DNA from: Bog-756 sp963756515
GTDB taxonomy: Bacteria > Actinomycetota > Acidimicrobiia > Acidimicrobiales > RAAP-2
Reading direction: 5' to 3'
Length of the DNA: 64,000 nt
Assembly (NCBI GenBank): GCA_963756515.1
Contig: CAVWNV010000005.1
Span: 186,001-250,000 of the forward strand
Each line of letters starts with the position of its first letter. Position 1 is the first letter of the stretch. This document shows, piece by piece, positions 35,871 through 44,671 of the stretch. The notes beneath the pieces were generated by a model. It ran no database searches, had not been told where the DNA came from, and saw nothing but the letters and a program-made list of their open reading frames with translations. Position numbers and translations under genes: made by a program.

Positions 35871-35890
35871 ACTTGACCGGACGGTCAAGT
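35871..35890. promoter_or_regulatory. Palindromic TetR/FadR-type operator
   Basis: ACTTGACCG and CGGTCAAGT are exact inverted repeats separated by GA. This is the strongest symmetrical site in the window and lies between the divergent thioesterase (35778) and thiolase (35986) genes. Its TTGACC half sites could also overlap a -35 box. TetR-family lipid-catabolism repressors use sites of this type; the matching regulator gene is not adjacent. Confidence 0.6.
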
Positions 35891-35985
35891 TTTCGGACGC
35901 CACCATCGGGCCCGTCAACGACCGATCCCGAGACCACCACGGCCGGCAGGCACCCGTTCCGCCGGACCGGAGAAGGAGAGCCACC

Positions 35986-37167
35986 ATGACCGACGCCGTC
36001 ATCGTCGACGCAGTCCGCACCCCGGGGGGCAAGCGCAACGGCAAGCTCCGCAACTGGCACGCCGCCGACCTGGGTTCGGAGCCGCTGAAGGCCCTGGTCG
36101 AGCGCAACGACCTCGATCCGGCCCTGGTGGACGACGTGATCATGGGCTGCGTGATGCAGGTCGGGGAGCAGTCGCTCAATGTCGGGCGCAACGCCGTGCT
36201 GGCGGCCGGCTACCCCGAGTCGGTCCCCGCCACCACCATCGACCGGCAGTGCGGCTCGTCCCAGCAGGCCCTGCACTTCGGGGCCCAGGGTGTCATCGCC
36301 GGGGCCTACGACGTGGTCATCGGCGGCGGCGTCGAGGTCATGACCCGCACCCCGATGGGATCGTCCGTCGTCCGCGACCTCGGCTACCCGTTCGGTCCGC
36401 GGATGATGAACCGGTATGCCGAGCGCGGCGGCCTGGTCGGACAGGGCGAGGGCGCCGAGCTCATCGCCGAGCAGTGGGACATCAGCCGTGAAGCCCTCGA
36501 CGAGTACTCGGTCCGTTCCCACCGGCGGGCGGCCCAGGCCACCGTCGAAGGCCGGTTCGAGCGCGAGCTCATCCCGGTGGCCGTCAAGGACGACGACCGG
36601 GCCGACACCGACGAGCTCATCGCCACCGACGAGGGCATCCGGCCCGACTCCTCGGTCGAGACCCTGGCCAACCTCAAGCCGGCCTTCCGGCCGGAGAACG
36701 GCCGGGTCACGGCGGGCAACTCGTCCCAGATCACCGACGGGGCCTCCGGGGTCCTCATCATGAGCGAGGAGAAGGCCAACGCCCTCGGGCTCACCCCCCG
36801 GGCCCGCTTCCACGCCTTCGCCGTGGCCGGCAGTGATCCCATCACCATGCTCACCGGCCCCATCCCGGCCACCAAGTCGGTGCTCGAGAAGGCCAAGCTC
36901 ACCCTGGACGACATGGACGTCATCGAGATCAACGAGGCCTTCGCCTCGGTGGTGCTGGCCTGGCAGAAGGAGTTCGGCGCCGACCTCGACAAGGTCAACG
37001 TGAACGGCGGGGCCATCGCCCTCGGCCACCCGCTGGGCGCCTCGGGGGCCAAGCTGATGGCCACCCTGCTCAACGAGCTCGAGCGGACCGAGGGGCGCTA
37101 CGGCCTGCTGACCATGTGCGAGGGCGGTGGCATGGCCAACGCCACCATCATCGAGCGCCTGGGCTGA
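35986..37167 (+). CDS. Acetyl-CoA C-acyltransferase (thiolase)
   Basis: A 393-residue thiolase. The acyl-accepting cysteine is Cys89 (DRQCGSSQQ), and the active-site His348 (GHPLGASGA) and Cys378 (MCEGGG) are in place. It condenses or cleaves acyl-CoA units in fatty-acid beta-oxidation or in the acetoacetyl-CoA route. ATG 35986 follows AGAAGGAG. It is divergent from the thioesterase gene and preceded by a palindromic operator. Confidence 0.94.
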   Translation: MTDAVIVDAVRTPGGKRNGKLRNWHAADLGSEPLKALVERNDLDPALVDDVIMGCVMQVGEQSLNVGRNAVLAAGYPESVPATTIDRQCGSSQQALHFGAQGVIAGAYDVVIGGGVEVMTRTPMGSSVVRDLGYPFGPRMMNRYAERGGLVGQGEGAELIAEQWDISREALDEYSVRSHRRAAQATVEGRFERELIPVAVKDDDRADTDELIATDEGIRPDSSVETLANLKPAFRPENGRVTAGNSSQITDGASGVLIMSEEKANALGLTPRARFHAFAVAGSDPITMLTGPIPATKSVLEKAKLTLDDMDVIEINEAFASVVLAWQKEFGADLDKVNVNGGAIALGHPLGASGAKLMATLLNELERTEGRYGLLTMCEGGGMANATIIERLG

Positions 37168-37168
37168 G

Positions 37169-37184
37169 CGACCGGGAACGGTCG
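37169..37184. terminator. GNRA-loop hairpin between convergent genes
   Basis: CGACCG and CGGTCG form a perfect 6-bp stem closed by a GGAA tetraloop, directly after the thiolase stop and before the convergent crgA stop. It is probably a bidirectional terminator. There is no T-tract. Confidence 0.5.
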
Positions 37185-37204
37185 TCCGGAAGCGGTCGGT
37201 CGGG

Positions 37205-37525
37205 TCAGTGGTAGCGGGTGGCCATGATGAGGCCGACGAAGATGGCGCCGATGGCGGCCACCAGCCAGAGGTTGTTGACCCCACCCGGCAGTAGCCCGGC
37301 GTAGTTGAGGATCACGATCAGCACGCCGAGCAGGAAGAACCCGATGATCACCAGCCCCATCCACCTCGGGCTGGTCTTCACGTTCTTCGGGACCGGTGGC
37401 GTGTAGCGGCTGGACTGGGTGGTGCGGCCCGACGGGGTGGTGCGACCGGACTCGGTGGTCCGTCCGCCCGACGACCGACCCTTCTTCTGCGCCTTGCCCG
37501 GCCCCGGCTTGGCCTTGGTTGCCAT
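37205..37525 (-). CDS. crgA: Cell division protein CrgA
   Basis: A 106-residue protein with the CrgA layout: a basic, Thr/Arg-rich cytoplasmic N-terminus, then two membrane helices (WMGLVIIGFFLLGVLIVILNY and LWLVAAIGAIFVGLIMATRY) joined by a short GLLPGGVNN loop. CrgA sits at the septum and interacts with FtsZ, penicillin-binding proteins and other divisome proteins. Its place beside trpG/pabA and the pknB cluster matches the conserved actinobacterial order. Confidence 0.92.
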   Translation of the reverse strand: MATKAKPGPGKAQKKGRSSGGRTTESGRTTPSGRTTQSSRYTPPVPKNVKTSPRWMGLVIIGFFLLGVLIVILNYAGLLPGGVNNLWLVAAIGAIFVGLIMATRYH

Positions 37526-37603
37526 GGGCGAAGGATAGCCAGTCCCCGCCCGGGTTGGCGACGGGCCGGGGTGCCCCGGCCCGGCCGGTACGATCGGTGG
37601 ACC

Positions 37604-38188
37604 ATGGGGACGCGGGTGCTGGTCATCGACAACTACGACTCGTTCGTCTACAACCTGGTCCAGGAGCTGGGTGAGCTGGGCGCCGACCCGGTCGTCTACC
37701 GCAACGACGCCATCGACATCGAGGCCATCCGGGCCGAGTCCCCTGACGCGCTCCTGATCTCACCGGGCCCGGGCCGGCCCGACGAAGCCGGCATCTCGCG
37801 GTCGGTGATCCGGGAGCTGGGCGGCGAGATCCCCATCCTGGGGGTGTGCCTCGGCCACCAGGCCATCGGCGAGGTCTACGGCGGCGAGGTGGTTGCGGCC
37901 CCCACCCTCATGCACGGCAAGACCTCGGCCATCCACCACGACGGCAGAGGGGTCTTCGCCGGTCTCCCCGACCCCTTCATCGCCACCCGCTACCACTCGC
38001 TGGTGGTCGATCCGGCCTCGGTGCCCGACGTCCTGGAGGTCAGCGCCCGTACCGAGGACGGCGTGATCATGGGTCTGCGCCACCGCACCCTGGCCGTCGA
38101 AGGGGTGCAGTTCCATCCCGAGTCGCTGCTGACCCTGGAGGGGCCCAGCCTGCTGTCGAACTTTTTGGCCTCGACCCGCCCGGTCTGA
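37604..38188 (+). CDS. trpG/pabA: Glutamine amidotransferase subunit of anthranilate/aminodeoxychorismate synthase
   Basis: A 194-residue class I glutamine amidotransferase. The nucleophile Cys is in GVCLGHQAIGE, the His/Glu pair in VQFHPES, and the N-terminus VLVIDNYDSFVYNLVQ is characteristic of TrpG/PabA. It provides ammonia from glutamine for tryptophan or folate synthesis; the partner subunit is not in the window. In Mycobacterium the homologue lies at the same place next to pknB. ATG 37604 is preferred over an in-frame upstream start. Confidence 0.93.
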   Translation: MGTRVLVIDNYDSFVYNLVQELGELGADPVVYRNDAIDIEAIRAESPDALLISPGPGRPDEAGISRSVIRELGGEIPILGVCLGHQAIGEVYGGEVVAAPTLMHGKTSAIHHDGRGVFAGLPDPFIATRYHSLVVDPASVPDVLEVSARTEDGVIMGLRHRTLAVEGVQFHPESLLTLEGPSLLSNFLASTRPV

Positions 38189-38209
38189 GCGGGTGGCCCG
38201 CCGGGCCGA

Positions 38210-39919
38210 CTACGTCGTCGGCGTCGTCGACGACGAGTTGGGCATGGTGGTCGACGGGCTGGTGGTAGTCGAGGGAGGCGAGGTCGTCGTCGTAGTGGTC
38301 GGCGTGGGCGAACCCGTCGACACCACGAGGTTCACCGTGGCGCCCGGTTTGACCAGTGTCCCGGCCGGGGGTTCAGAACCGATGACCAGCCCGGCCTGGT
38401 ACTGGGTCGAGGCCTGTTGAATGGGGCTCCCCCCGACGGTGAGGCCGAGGGCACCGATATTCTGGCCGGCCTGGGCCTGCGTCTGGCCGGTCACGGACGG
38501 CACCCGCACGCTGACCGGACCGGAGGAGACGGTCAGGACCACGGCACTGCCCTTGGGCGCCTTGGACCCGGAGCCCGGATTGGCGCTGAGGACCGTTCCG
38601 GCCTGCTGGTTGTTAGCGACGTTGTTGACCTTGTAGGTCAGTCCGGCGTCCGTGAGGATGGACTCGGCGTTGGCGAGTGATGTGTTCGTGATCCCCGAGG
38701 GCACGGTGACCTGCTGCGCTGTGGCCACCGTCAGTGTCACCGTGTCACCTTTCTTCACCAGGGAGTTCGGGGGTGGATCGGTGGAGATCACCGTGCCGAT
38801 GGCGTCGGTGGAGACCTGGTCGGTCCGCTTGACCACCAGGCCGTCGGCCACCAGCTTGGAGGTGGCCTGGGCCACCGGCTCGCCGGTCACCGACTCCAGG
38901 TTGAAGGACGAGGTCCCGCCCAGATAGCCGAGGTTGCGGGCCAGGAAGTAGCCGGCCACCACCAACAGGACGAGCAGCACGGCGAGGATGATGGCGTAGG
39001 TGCGGGTCCGGTTGGTGGTGCCCTCGTCCTCTTCCTCGGGGGCGCCGGAGGTGGCGGCCACCGACTGGGTGGCATCCATGCCCGGCACGGCGCTGATGGC
39101 CTGGGTGGCGCCGGCCGCGGCCAACAGGGTGGTGGCATCGTCCATGGCCAGTACGGTGCGGCCCTCGTTGAAGCGGAGCAGGTCGGCCCGGAGCTCCTCG
39201 GCGGTGGCATACCGGTGGGCGGGGTCCTTGGCCATGGCCTTCAGGATGATGGCCTCGAAGGTCGGGGGGATGGAGGGGTTCAGCTCGCGGGGGGCGGGCG
39301 GATGATCGCGGACGTGCTTGGAGGCCACTGCCACCGGGGTGTCCCCGAGGAAGGGTGGACGGCCCGTGGCCATCTCGTAGAGCACCACCCCGAGTGAGTA
39401 GATGTCGCTGCGGGCGTCGACCCCCATCCCTTCGGCCTGCTCGGGGGAGAAGTAGGTGGCGGTGCCCATCACCGCGCCGGTCTGGGTCAGGCTCTCCTCG
39501 GTGTTGATGGCCCGGGCGATGCCGAAGTCGGTGACCTTCACCCGCCCCTCGTCGGTGATGAGGACGTTCCCGGGCTTGACGTCCCGGTGGATGACGCCGT
39601 GTTTGTGGGCGTAGCCGAGGGCCGCGGCCACGTGGGCGCCGATATCGGCGGTCCGATCGGCGGACAGGGGACCGGCGGTCTTGAGGATGGCGGACAGGGG
39701 CCGCCCGTCGATGAACTCCATCACGATGAAGTAGGTACCGTTGTCCTCGCCCCAGTCGAAGACGGGGACGATGTTGGGATCGGAGAGATTGGCGGCCGCC
39801 TGGGCTTCACGGCGGAACCGCTCCACGAACGAGCGGTCGATCGAGAGCTCGGGGAAGAGCACCTTGAGGGCCACCGGGCGGTCGAGGAGACGGTCGTGGG
39901 CGCGGTAGACCTCGGCCAT
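38210..39919 (-). CDS. pknB: Ser/Thr protein kinase PknB with PASTA repeats; start disturbed
   Basis: The receptor kinase of the growth/division cluster. The visible frame has VALKV, HRDVKPGNVL and DFGIAR, one membrane helix (AIILAVLLVLLVVAGYFLA) and three extracellular PASTA domains, then a Thr/Ser-rich tail. The ATG at 39919 is internal: it would remove the glycine-loop strand. The reading frame continues upstream (ERYELNHLIARGG) but has no ATG, GTG or TTG back into pbpA. ATG 39990 is one frame off; adding one C in the CCC run near 39974-39976 would give a normal PknB N-terminus. PASTA domains bind muropeptides or lipid II; substrates include FhaA/FhaB-type proteins, and PstP reverses the phosphorylation. 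Confidence 0.9.
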   Translation of the reverse strand: MAEVYRAHDRLLDRPVALKVLFPELSIDRSFVERFRREAQAAANLSDPNIVPVFDWGEDNGTYFIVMEFIDGRPLSAILKTAGPLSADRTADIGAHVAAALGYAHKHGVIHRDVKPGNVLITDEGRVKVTDFGIARAINTEESLTQTGAVMGTATYFSPEQAEGMGVDARSDIYSLGVVLYEMATGRPPFLGDTPVAVASKHVRDHPPAPRELNPSIPPTFEAIILKAMAKDPAHRYATAEELRADLLRFNEGRTVLAMDDATTLLAAAGATQAISAVPGMDATQSVAATSGAPEEEDEGTTNRTRTYAIILAVLLVLLVVAGYFLARNLGYLGGTSSFNLESVTGEPVAQATSKLVADGLVVKRTDQVSTDAIGTVISTDPPPNSLVKKGDTVTLTVATAQQVTVPSGITNTSLANAESILTDAGLTYKVNNVANNQQAGTVLSANPGSGSKAPKGSAVVLTVSSGPVSVRVPSVTGQTQAQAGQNIGALGLTVGGSPIQQASTQYQAGLVIGSEPPAGTLVKPGATVNLVVSTGSPTPTTTTTTSPPSTTTSPSTTMPNSSSTTPTT

Positions 39920-40002
39920 GCCCCCCCGGGCGATCAGATGGTTGAGCTCGTACCGCTCGGAGAAGATCGCGGTGGGTTGTTCGGTTCCATGTGGGTCAAA
40001 GC

Positions 40003-40071
40003 CTAGGCCTGCGCTCTCTCGGGTCCGGGGTTCTCGTTGTGTGGCGGTCTGATGTAACGGGTCGGGCTCAT
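40003..40071 (-). CDS. Short ORF coupled to pbpA stop
   Basis: A 22-codon frame starts with an ATG overlapping the pbpA stop (ATGA at 40068-40071) and ends 13 nt before the out-of-frame ATG 39990 of pknB. The product is basic and Pro/Asn-rich with no family resemblance. It may be a leader that carries ribosomes from pbpA to pknB, or the displaced start of pknB itself if a base is missing. Confidence 0.25.
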   Translation of the reverse strand: MSPTRYIRPPHNENPGPERAQA

Positions 40072-41582
40072 GGTGTCTCTGCCAGGGCGGCGCCCAGGAT
40101 GGCCTTCATCGGCGGGCCCGAGGTCGAAGCGCCGGTCTGGTCGGCCGGCTGGTTGGGGACGACCACCGCCACCGCCACCTTGGGGTCGTTGGCCGGGGCG
40201 AAGGCGATCATCCAGTCGTTGGTCAGGGCCACGCCGTTGGCGCCGGTGGTCTCGGCCGTACCGGTCTTGGCCGCCACGTCCCAGCTGGCCGGGAAGCCGA
40301 CCGTGGAGGCGGTCCCGTGGGTCACCACGCCCTGCATGAGGGTGGTGACGGCGGCGGCGGTGAGCGGACTGGTGGCCGTCAGCCACGGCTTGGGCTGGTA
40401 CACGGTGACCAGGTTCCCCTGCGAATCGCGGATCTGAGACATGAGGTGGGGGGTCATGATCACGCCCTGGTTGGCGATCCCAGCGGCCACCAGCGACATC
40501 TGCAGGGCGGTGGCGTTCACGTTGTCCTGGCCGATGGACGAATAGGCCTGGGCCGGCGCGTCGTTGTAGAGGGTGTTGGGCGCCCCGGGCTGGTCGGGTG
40601 GGAAGTACGACTGGTTGACGCCGGGCAGGTCGAGGGGGATGTTCTGGTTGAACCCGAAGGCCTGGGCCTCGGTGGTCAGGGGCACGGCGTTCAGGGACAT
40701 GCCCATCTGGGCGAAGGCCGTGTTGCACGAGGCCGGAAGGGTCGACTGGATGGTCCCCCCGCACTTCTCCGCCCCGAGTCCGTAGTTGCACAGCTGCTTG
40801 TTCGACTGGGGGAGCGGGATGCAGCCGGCCACCGGGTAGTCCACCTTGGCCAGGGCCGGTTGGTGGTCGTAGACGGCGGACGAGGTGATGGTCTTGAAGG
40901 TCGAGCCGGGCGCGAACCCGCGCTGGAAGGTCCGGGACACCAGGGGGCTGAGGGGGCTGGCCGGGTTCAGGCTGGCCCAGGTGGCCTGTTCGACCCCCGC
41001 CCGCGGATTGACCAGGCCGGAGGGGTCGAAGGTGGGATTGCCGTACATGGCCAGGATCGCCCCGGTCTTCGGGTTGATGACCACGGCGCCGGCCTCGGGG
41101 GCCTTCCCGCTGGGGTTGTCGGTGGCGTCCACGGCCGCGGCCACCTGGCTCTGCAGCTGGGTTCCGACGGTCAGGGTCACGTTGTCGGTGGTGGTGCGGT
41201 TGACCAGCAGGTCACGCAACGACTTGGCCGGGCGGGTGTGGGACTTGAGATAGGAGTCGTACTCGGACTCGATGCCGGTCAGGCCGTAGATGGGCGAGTC
41301 GTACCCGACGATCTGGGAGAAGAGCGTGGCCGTATAGCTGTCGTAGACGCGTTGGTACTTGTACGAGCCGATGTTGCTCGGGATCGAGGTGGCCAGGAAG
41401 ACCCCGTCGGCGGAGACGATGTCGCCACGGGGCTGGCTGAGCCGGACGGCCTGGACCTCGGGGTTGGCCGAGTTGTTCGCCAGCGAGTTGGCCTTGAGGA
41501 CCTGGATGTTGTTGAGCTGGAGGAACAGTGCCACGAAGCACAGCACCATGAAGATCCCGAGACGCCTGATCCGCCGCTCCAT
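40068..41582 (-). CDS. pbpA: Class B penicillin-binding protein PbpA
   Basis: A 504-residue transpeptidase that cross-links peptidoglycan. An N-terminal membrane helix (about 9-25) is followed by a dimerisation domain and the transpeptidase domain with STFK (Ser227 nucleophile), an SCN motif and KTGT (Lys439). The ATG at 41582 overlaps the pstP stop (TGATG). In most actinobacteria a rodA (SEDS glycosyltransferase) gene lies between pstP and pbpA; here it is missing, so the SEDS partner must be encoded elsewhere. Confidence 0.93.
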   Translation of the reverse strand: MERRIRRLGIFMVLCFVALFLQLNNIQVLKANSLANNSANPEVQAVRLSQPRGDIVSADGVFLATSIPSNIGSYKYQRVYDSYTATLFSQIVGYDSPIYGLTGIESEYDSYLKSHTRPAKSLRDLLVNRTTTDNVTLTVGTQLQSQVAAAVDATDNPSGKAPEAGAVVINPKTGAILAMYGNPTFDPSGLVNPRAGVEQATWASLNPASPLSPLVSRTFQRGFAPGSTFKTITSSAVYDHQPALAKVDYPVAGCIPLPQSNKQLCNYGLGAEKCGGTIQSTLPASCNTAFAQMGMSLNAVPLTTEAQAFGFNQNIPLDLPGVNQSYFPPDQPGAPNTLYNDAPAQAYSSIGQDNVNATALQMSLVAAGIANQGVIMTPHLMSQIRDSQGNLVTVYQPKPWLTATSPLTAAAVTTLMQGVVTHGTASTVGFPASWDVAAKTGTAETTGANGVALTNDWMIAFAPANDPKVAVAVVVPNQPADQTGASTSGPPMKAILGAALAETP

Positions 41583-42916
41583 CAGGGCGCCCTCGTCGTG
41601 GTCGGGACCGGGGACGACGTGGTCGACGGGGCCACGGCCGTGGGAGCCGTGGTCGACGACGTGGTCGGCGAACCGGTGCACTGGGCCGACGTCGGGTCGC
41701 TCTGGCAGCTCTTCGTGACCACCAGATTGGTCACGTAGCTGCGGGCGCTGGCCACCGAGTTCTCCTCCACCCCGCTGTTGAGGGCGTCGAGGTAGTTGGC
41801 GGGAACGTCGGCGGTGGTGACGCCGGTGAGGTCGACCGCCACCGGGTGGTACCAGAGGAAGCCCCCGATCCGTCCCTGGTAGATGACCAGCTCGTTGTTG
41901 TCCACGCCGACGAAGTAGGAGTTGGTGTCGTACCAGCGGATGGCGAAGAACGCCCCGGCCAACACGGCGAAGAACAAGATGATGAAGAGGAGGGTGCGGT
42001 AGGTGATGAGCCGCCGGCCGCGGGCGATCCGGCGCTCCCGCCGCTTGGCCTTGCGACGCTCGCGGCGGCCGGGAGGGGACGCGGGGACCTCGGGGGGTTG
42101 GAGGTCGGGCACGCCGGCCGCGGGGGCGGCCTCCGCCGCCACCGGGACGAAGTCGGCATTCACCGCGGCCACCACCGGGACCGAGTTGTCGTCCTCCCCC
42201 ACCACCACATCGATGACGACGACGGTGATGTTGTCGCTGCCCCCGTGGGTCCGGGCCGCCTGGACCAGCAGCTCAGCGGCCTGATGGGGATCGCTCACGG
42301 AGGACAGGACCTCGGTGATCTGTCCGATGTCGAGCTCGTTGGTCAAGCCGTCGCTGCAGAGCAGGAAGCGGTCGCCACGCACGGGCTGGATCCGCCACAG
42401 GTCCACGGCCACGTCGGAGGACACGCCCAGGGCCCGGGTCAGGATGTGCCGGTGGGGGTGGACGGCGGCCTCGGCCGAGCTCAACTCACCTGATCGCACC
42501 ATCTCCTCGGCCAGGCTGTGATCGGTGGTGATCTGGGTCATCTCGCCGGCGTGGAAGCGGTAGGAGCGGGAGTCACCCACGTTGACCAGGGCCAGGACGT
42601 CGTGACCGCCCTCGTTGACCAGGCCCACGGCGGTGAGGGTGGTCCCCATGCCCCGCAGTTCGGGACTCTCCTGGCTGCGCTGCCAGACCACGGAGTTGGC
42701 CTCGGTGACGGCCTGGGACAGTCCCGCCCCGGTGGGCTGCCGCCCGAAGGCCGCGCCCAGGGCATCGACGGCCAGGCGGGCCGCCACCTCGCCACCGGCG
42801 TGGCCACCCATGCCGTCGGCCACGGCGAAGAGGGTGCCGGTCTCGACGGCCAGGTCCTGGTTGACCGACCGGACCAGGCCGGTGTCGGTGGCGGAGCCCG
42901 AACGGAGGAGGGTCAC
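41582..42916 (-). CDS. pstP: PP2C-type Ser/Thr phosphatase PstP
   Basis: A 444-residue membrane phosphatase. The PP2C domain (1-240) has NQD at 19-21, ADGMGGH with metal ligand Asp34, GDSR, LCSDGL and GGSDNITV. A Pro-rich and then very basic juxtamembrane stretch, one membrane helix (LLFIILFFAVLAGAFFAI) and an extracellular domain with a Thr/Ser-rich end follow. It dephosphorylates PknB and its targets. GTG 42916 overlaps the fhaB stop (GTGA). Confidence 0.93.
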   Translation of the reverse strand: MTLLRSGSATDTGLVRSVNQDLAVETGTLFAVADGMGGHAGGEVAARLAVDALGAAFGRQPTGAGLSQAVTEANSVVWQRSQESPELRGMGTTLTAVGLVNEGGHDVLALVNVGDSRSYRFHAGEMTQITTDHSLAEEMVRSGELSSAEAAVHPHRHILTRALGVSSDVAVDLWRIQPVRGDRFLLCSDGLTNELDIGQITEVLSSVSDPHQAAELLVQAARTHGGSDNITVVVIDVVVGEDDNSVPVVAAVNADFVPVAAEAAPAAGVPDLQPPEVPASPPGRRERRKAKRRERRIARGRRLITYRTLLFIILFFAVLAGAFFAIRWYDTNSYFVGVDNNELVIYQGRIGGFLWYHPVAVDLTGVTTADVPANYLDALNSGVEENSVASARSYVTNLVVTKSCQSDPTSAQCTGSPTTSSTTAPTAVAPSTTSSPVPTTTRAP

Positions 42917-43416
42917 TTCCCGACCTCGAAGACGGTGCCACCGACCTGGAGCAGGTCGCCCTTCTCGAGACGGGTGCGCTCCCCGATGCGCACGGTGTTG
43001 ACCCAGGTCCCGTTGGTGGAGCCCAGGTCCTCCGCCCACAGGTTGCCGTCCAGGCGGAAGAGTCGGGCGTGCAGGTTGGAGGAGTAGGTGTCGTAGTCGA
43101 TGGGGACACCGCAGCCGGCGGCCCGGCCCACCGTCACCTCGTCCCCGATGTCGTAGACCCGGCCGGCCTGATCCTCCGGCCGGATGACGTGGAGCCGGAG
43201 CTGTCGACCCCGCCGGCCCTTCTCGCCGGGCGCGACCGGTTCGGCGTTGGCGTCACGACGGCGGCGGCGGCGCTTGAGCGGGCGGACCTCGACCCACACG
43301 GCCCGGACCACCCACATGAAGAACAGCCAGAGCAGGATGATCACCCCGTACTCGAGGGCACGGAGGACGGGGGTGTTATCGGTGGGCCCAGGCAGGGAGA
43401 CCAGCAGGAGATGCAT
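42913..43416 (-). CDS. fhaB: FHA-domain protein FhaB (FipA-like)
   Basis: A 167-residue protein with an N-terminal membrane helix (YGVIILLWLFFMWVVRAVW), an Arg-rich linker and a C-terminal FHA domain that binds phosphothreonine. The FHA core shows VTVGRAAGCG, then SSNLHARL where many family members have SRxHA, and DLGSTNGTWVN. It is expected to dock onto kinase-phosphorylated division proteins. It sits between fhaA and pstP in the operon. Confidence 0.92.
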   Translation of the reverse strand: MHLLLVSLPGPTDNTPVLRALEYGVIILLWLFFMWVVRAVWVEVRPLKRRRRRRDANAEPVAPGEKGRRGRQLRLHVIRPEDQAGRVYDIGDEVTVGRAAGCGVPIDYDTYSSNLHARLFRLDGNLWAEDLGSTNGTWVNTVRIGERTRLEKGDLLQVGGTVFEVGK

Positions 43417-43436
43417 GTGCTTTCAGACGCCGGCCG

Positions 43437-44093
43437 TCACGAGGTCTCGAATCGGAGGACGGTGGTACCGATGACGATCTGGTCCCCGTCCACCAGCTTC
43501 CGCTCACGGATGGTGGCCCCGTTGACGCGGGTGCCATTGGTGGAGTTGAGGTCCACCACCACGACGTCGGTGCCCACCCGGCGGATTTCGGCATGGCGGC
43601 GACTGGCGTTGGGATCAGTGACCATCACCGCGCTCTCGGGGAGCCGGCCGATGGTGATGGGCTCGGGACCGAGTACCACCCGGCCTCCGTCGGCCAGGAC
43701 GATGGATGCAGTCGGTAGGCCGGAGGGTCCCTCCTCGACGGAAGAAACCACGGAGAAGCGGCCCCTCCGCTGCCGGGTGTCCTCAGTGACCGTGACGGTG
43801 ACCGGGCCCACGAAGATGTAGTCCTCGGTGCGGGCATGCTCGCGGGCGGCCTCCTCGAGTTCCCGAACAAGGGCCTCGAGAAAGCTCTCGAACCGGTCGA
43901 AGTCGTTGGTGGAGAGATAGATGGTGAACAAGTTGGGCGCGATGAGGCCGTGGACGCCCACGCGACGCTGGAGATCCATCTCCCTGGTGAGACGGCGACC
44001 GATCTCCACCGGGTGGAGTTCGCCCCGGAAAGCCTTGGACAGGGTGCCGTCTACCAAGCGCTCGAGGCGCCCTTCGAATTTCTGGAGTCCCAT
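43437..44093 (-). CDS. fhaA: FHA-domain protein FhaA (DUF3662 + FHA)
   Basis: A 218-residue protein with an N-terminal DUF3662 domain (LQKFEGRLERLVDGTLSKAF, about 1-110) and a C-terminal FHA domain (ITIGRLPESAVMV, SRRHAEI, DLNSTNGTRVNG). The long disordered middle of mycobacterial FhaA (527 residues) is almost absent. It binds phosphorylated pseudokinase or kinase partners and links PknB signalling to cell-wall synthesis. First gene of the operon; the tRNA-Leu gene lies 161 bp upstream on the other strand, as in Mycobacterium. Confidence 0.94.
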   Translation of the reverse strand: MGLQKFEGRLERLVDGTLSKAFRGELHPVEIGRRLTREMDLQRRVGVHGLIAPNLFTIYLSTNDFDRFESFLEALVRELEEAAREHARTEDYIFVGPVTVTVTEDTRQRRGRFSVVSSVEEGPSGLPTASIVLADGGRVVLGPEPITIGRLPESAVMVTDPNASRRHAEIRRVGTDVVVVDLNSTNGTRVNGATIRERKLVDGDQIVIGTTVLRFETS

Positions 44094-44254
44094 GCTGGCG
44101 TCAGCCTACCGGTGGGCACCCCTGAATTGGGGGTAGGTCCGCCGCCGACGCCTTGCGGGCATCGAGCCCGGAGCAGGGGCGCAAGCCGGTCGAAGGGGTC
44201 GCCCGGCGCCTGAACGAGGCGTTTGGCCCATCGGGTAGCCTCTAGCGGTCGCTC

Positions 44255-44341
<87 letters not shown>

Positions 44342-44671
44342 AGGGGTCTCGACAAAACTGCCCTGTCTCTACCGACAAAACTCGAATGTAGGGATTTCCA
44401 TGGGAGCGAAATGCCGTTTCGCCCTTCAACCGAGGATCTCTTTGGGCCAAAATCCAACTGTTGGCGGCGACCCGAGACGTTGAGGATCGCCTTGACTGGG
44501 TTTGCAACAAAGCTCCGCCCCTGAAGAGCGGAGCTTCTAATGAATCGGCCCTACGCGATCAGCGGAGGGTCCGGACCGGGACCAGATGGCCGGGCAGATT
44601 CGATCTCGGGGGGCGCAGGCCTCCAAACGCTCAGGGCCTTGGTGCGTCGGCGACTGGGAAGACGCCTGACC
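44342..44671. other. Non-coding stretch after tRNA-Leu with direct repeats
   Basis: No convincing gene. CGACAAAACT is repeated exactly at 44350-44359 and 44373-44382, just after the tRNA. GCGAAA-TGCCG-TTTCGC forms a hairpin at about 44406-44422, and a longer hairpin is listed separately at 44510. The composition differs from the division cluster. This is the left edge of the island and ends at the inverted repeat of the first IS. Confidence 0.6.
44510..44536 (+). terminator. 9-bp stem terminator-like hairpin
   Basis: AAGCTCCGC and GCGGAGCTT are perfect complements around a 9-nt loop, followed by CTAATG. It lies downstream of tRNA-Leu and upstream of the IS. It probably ends transcription from the tRNA side. 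Confidence 0.5.
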
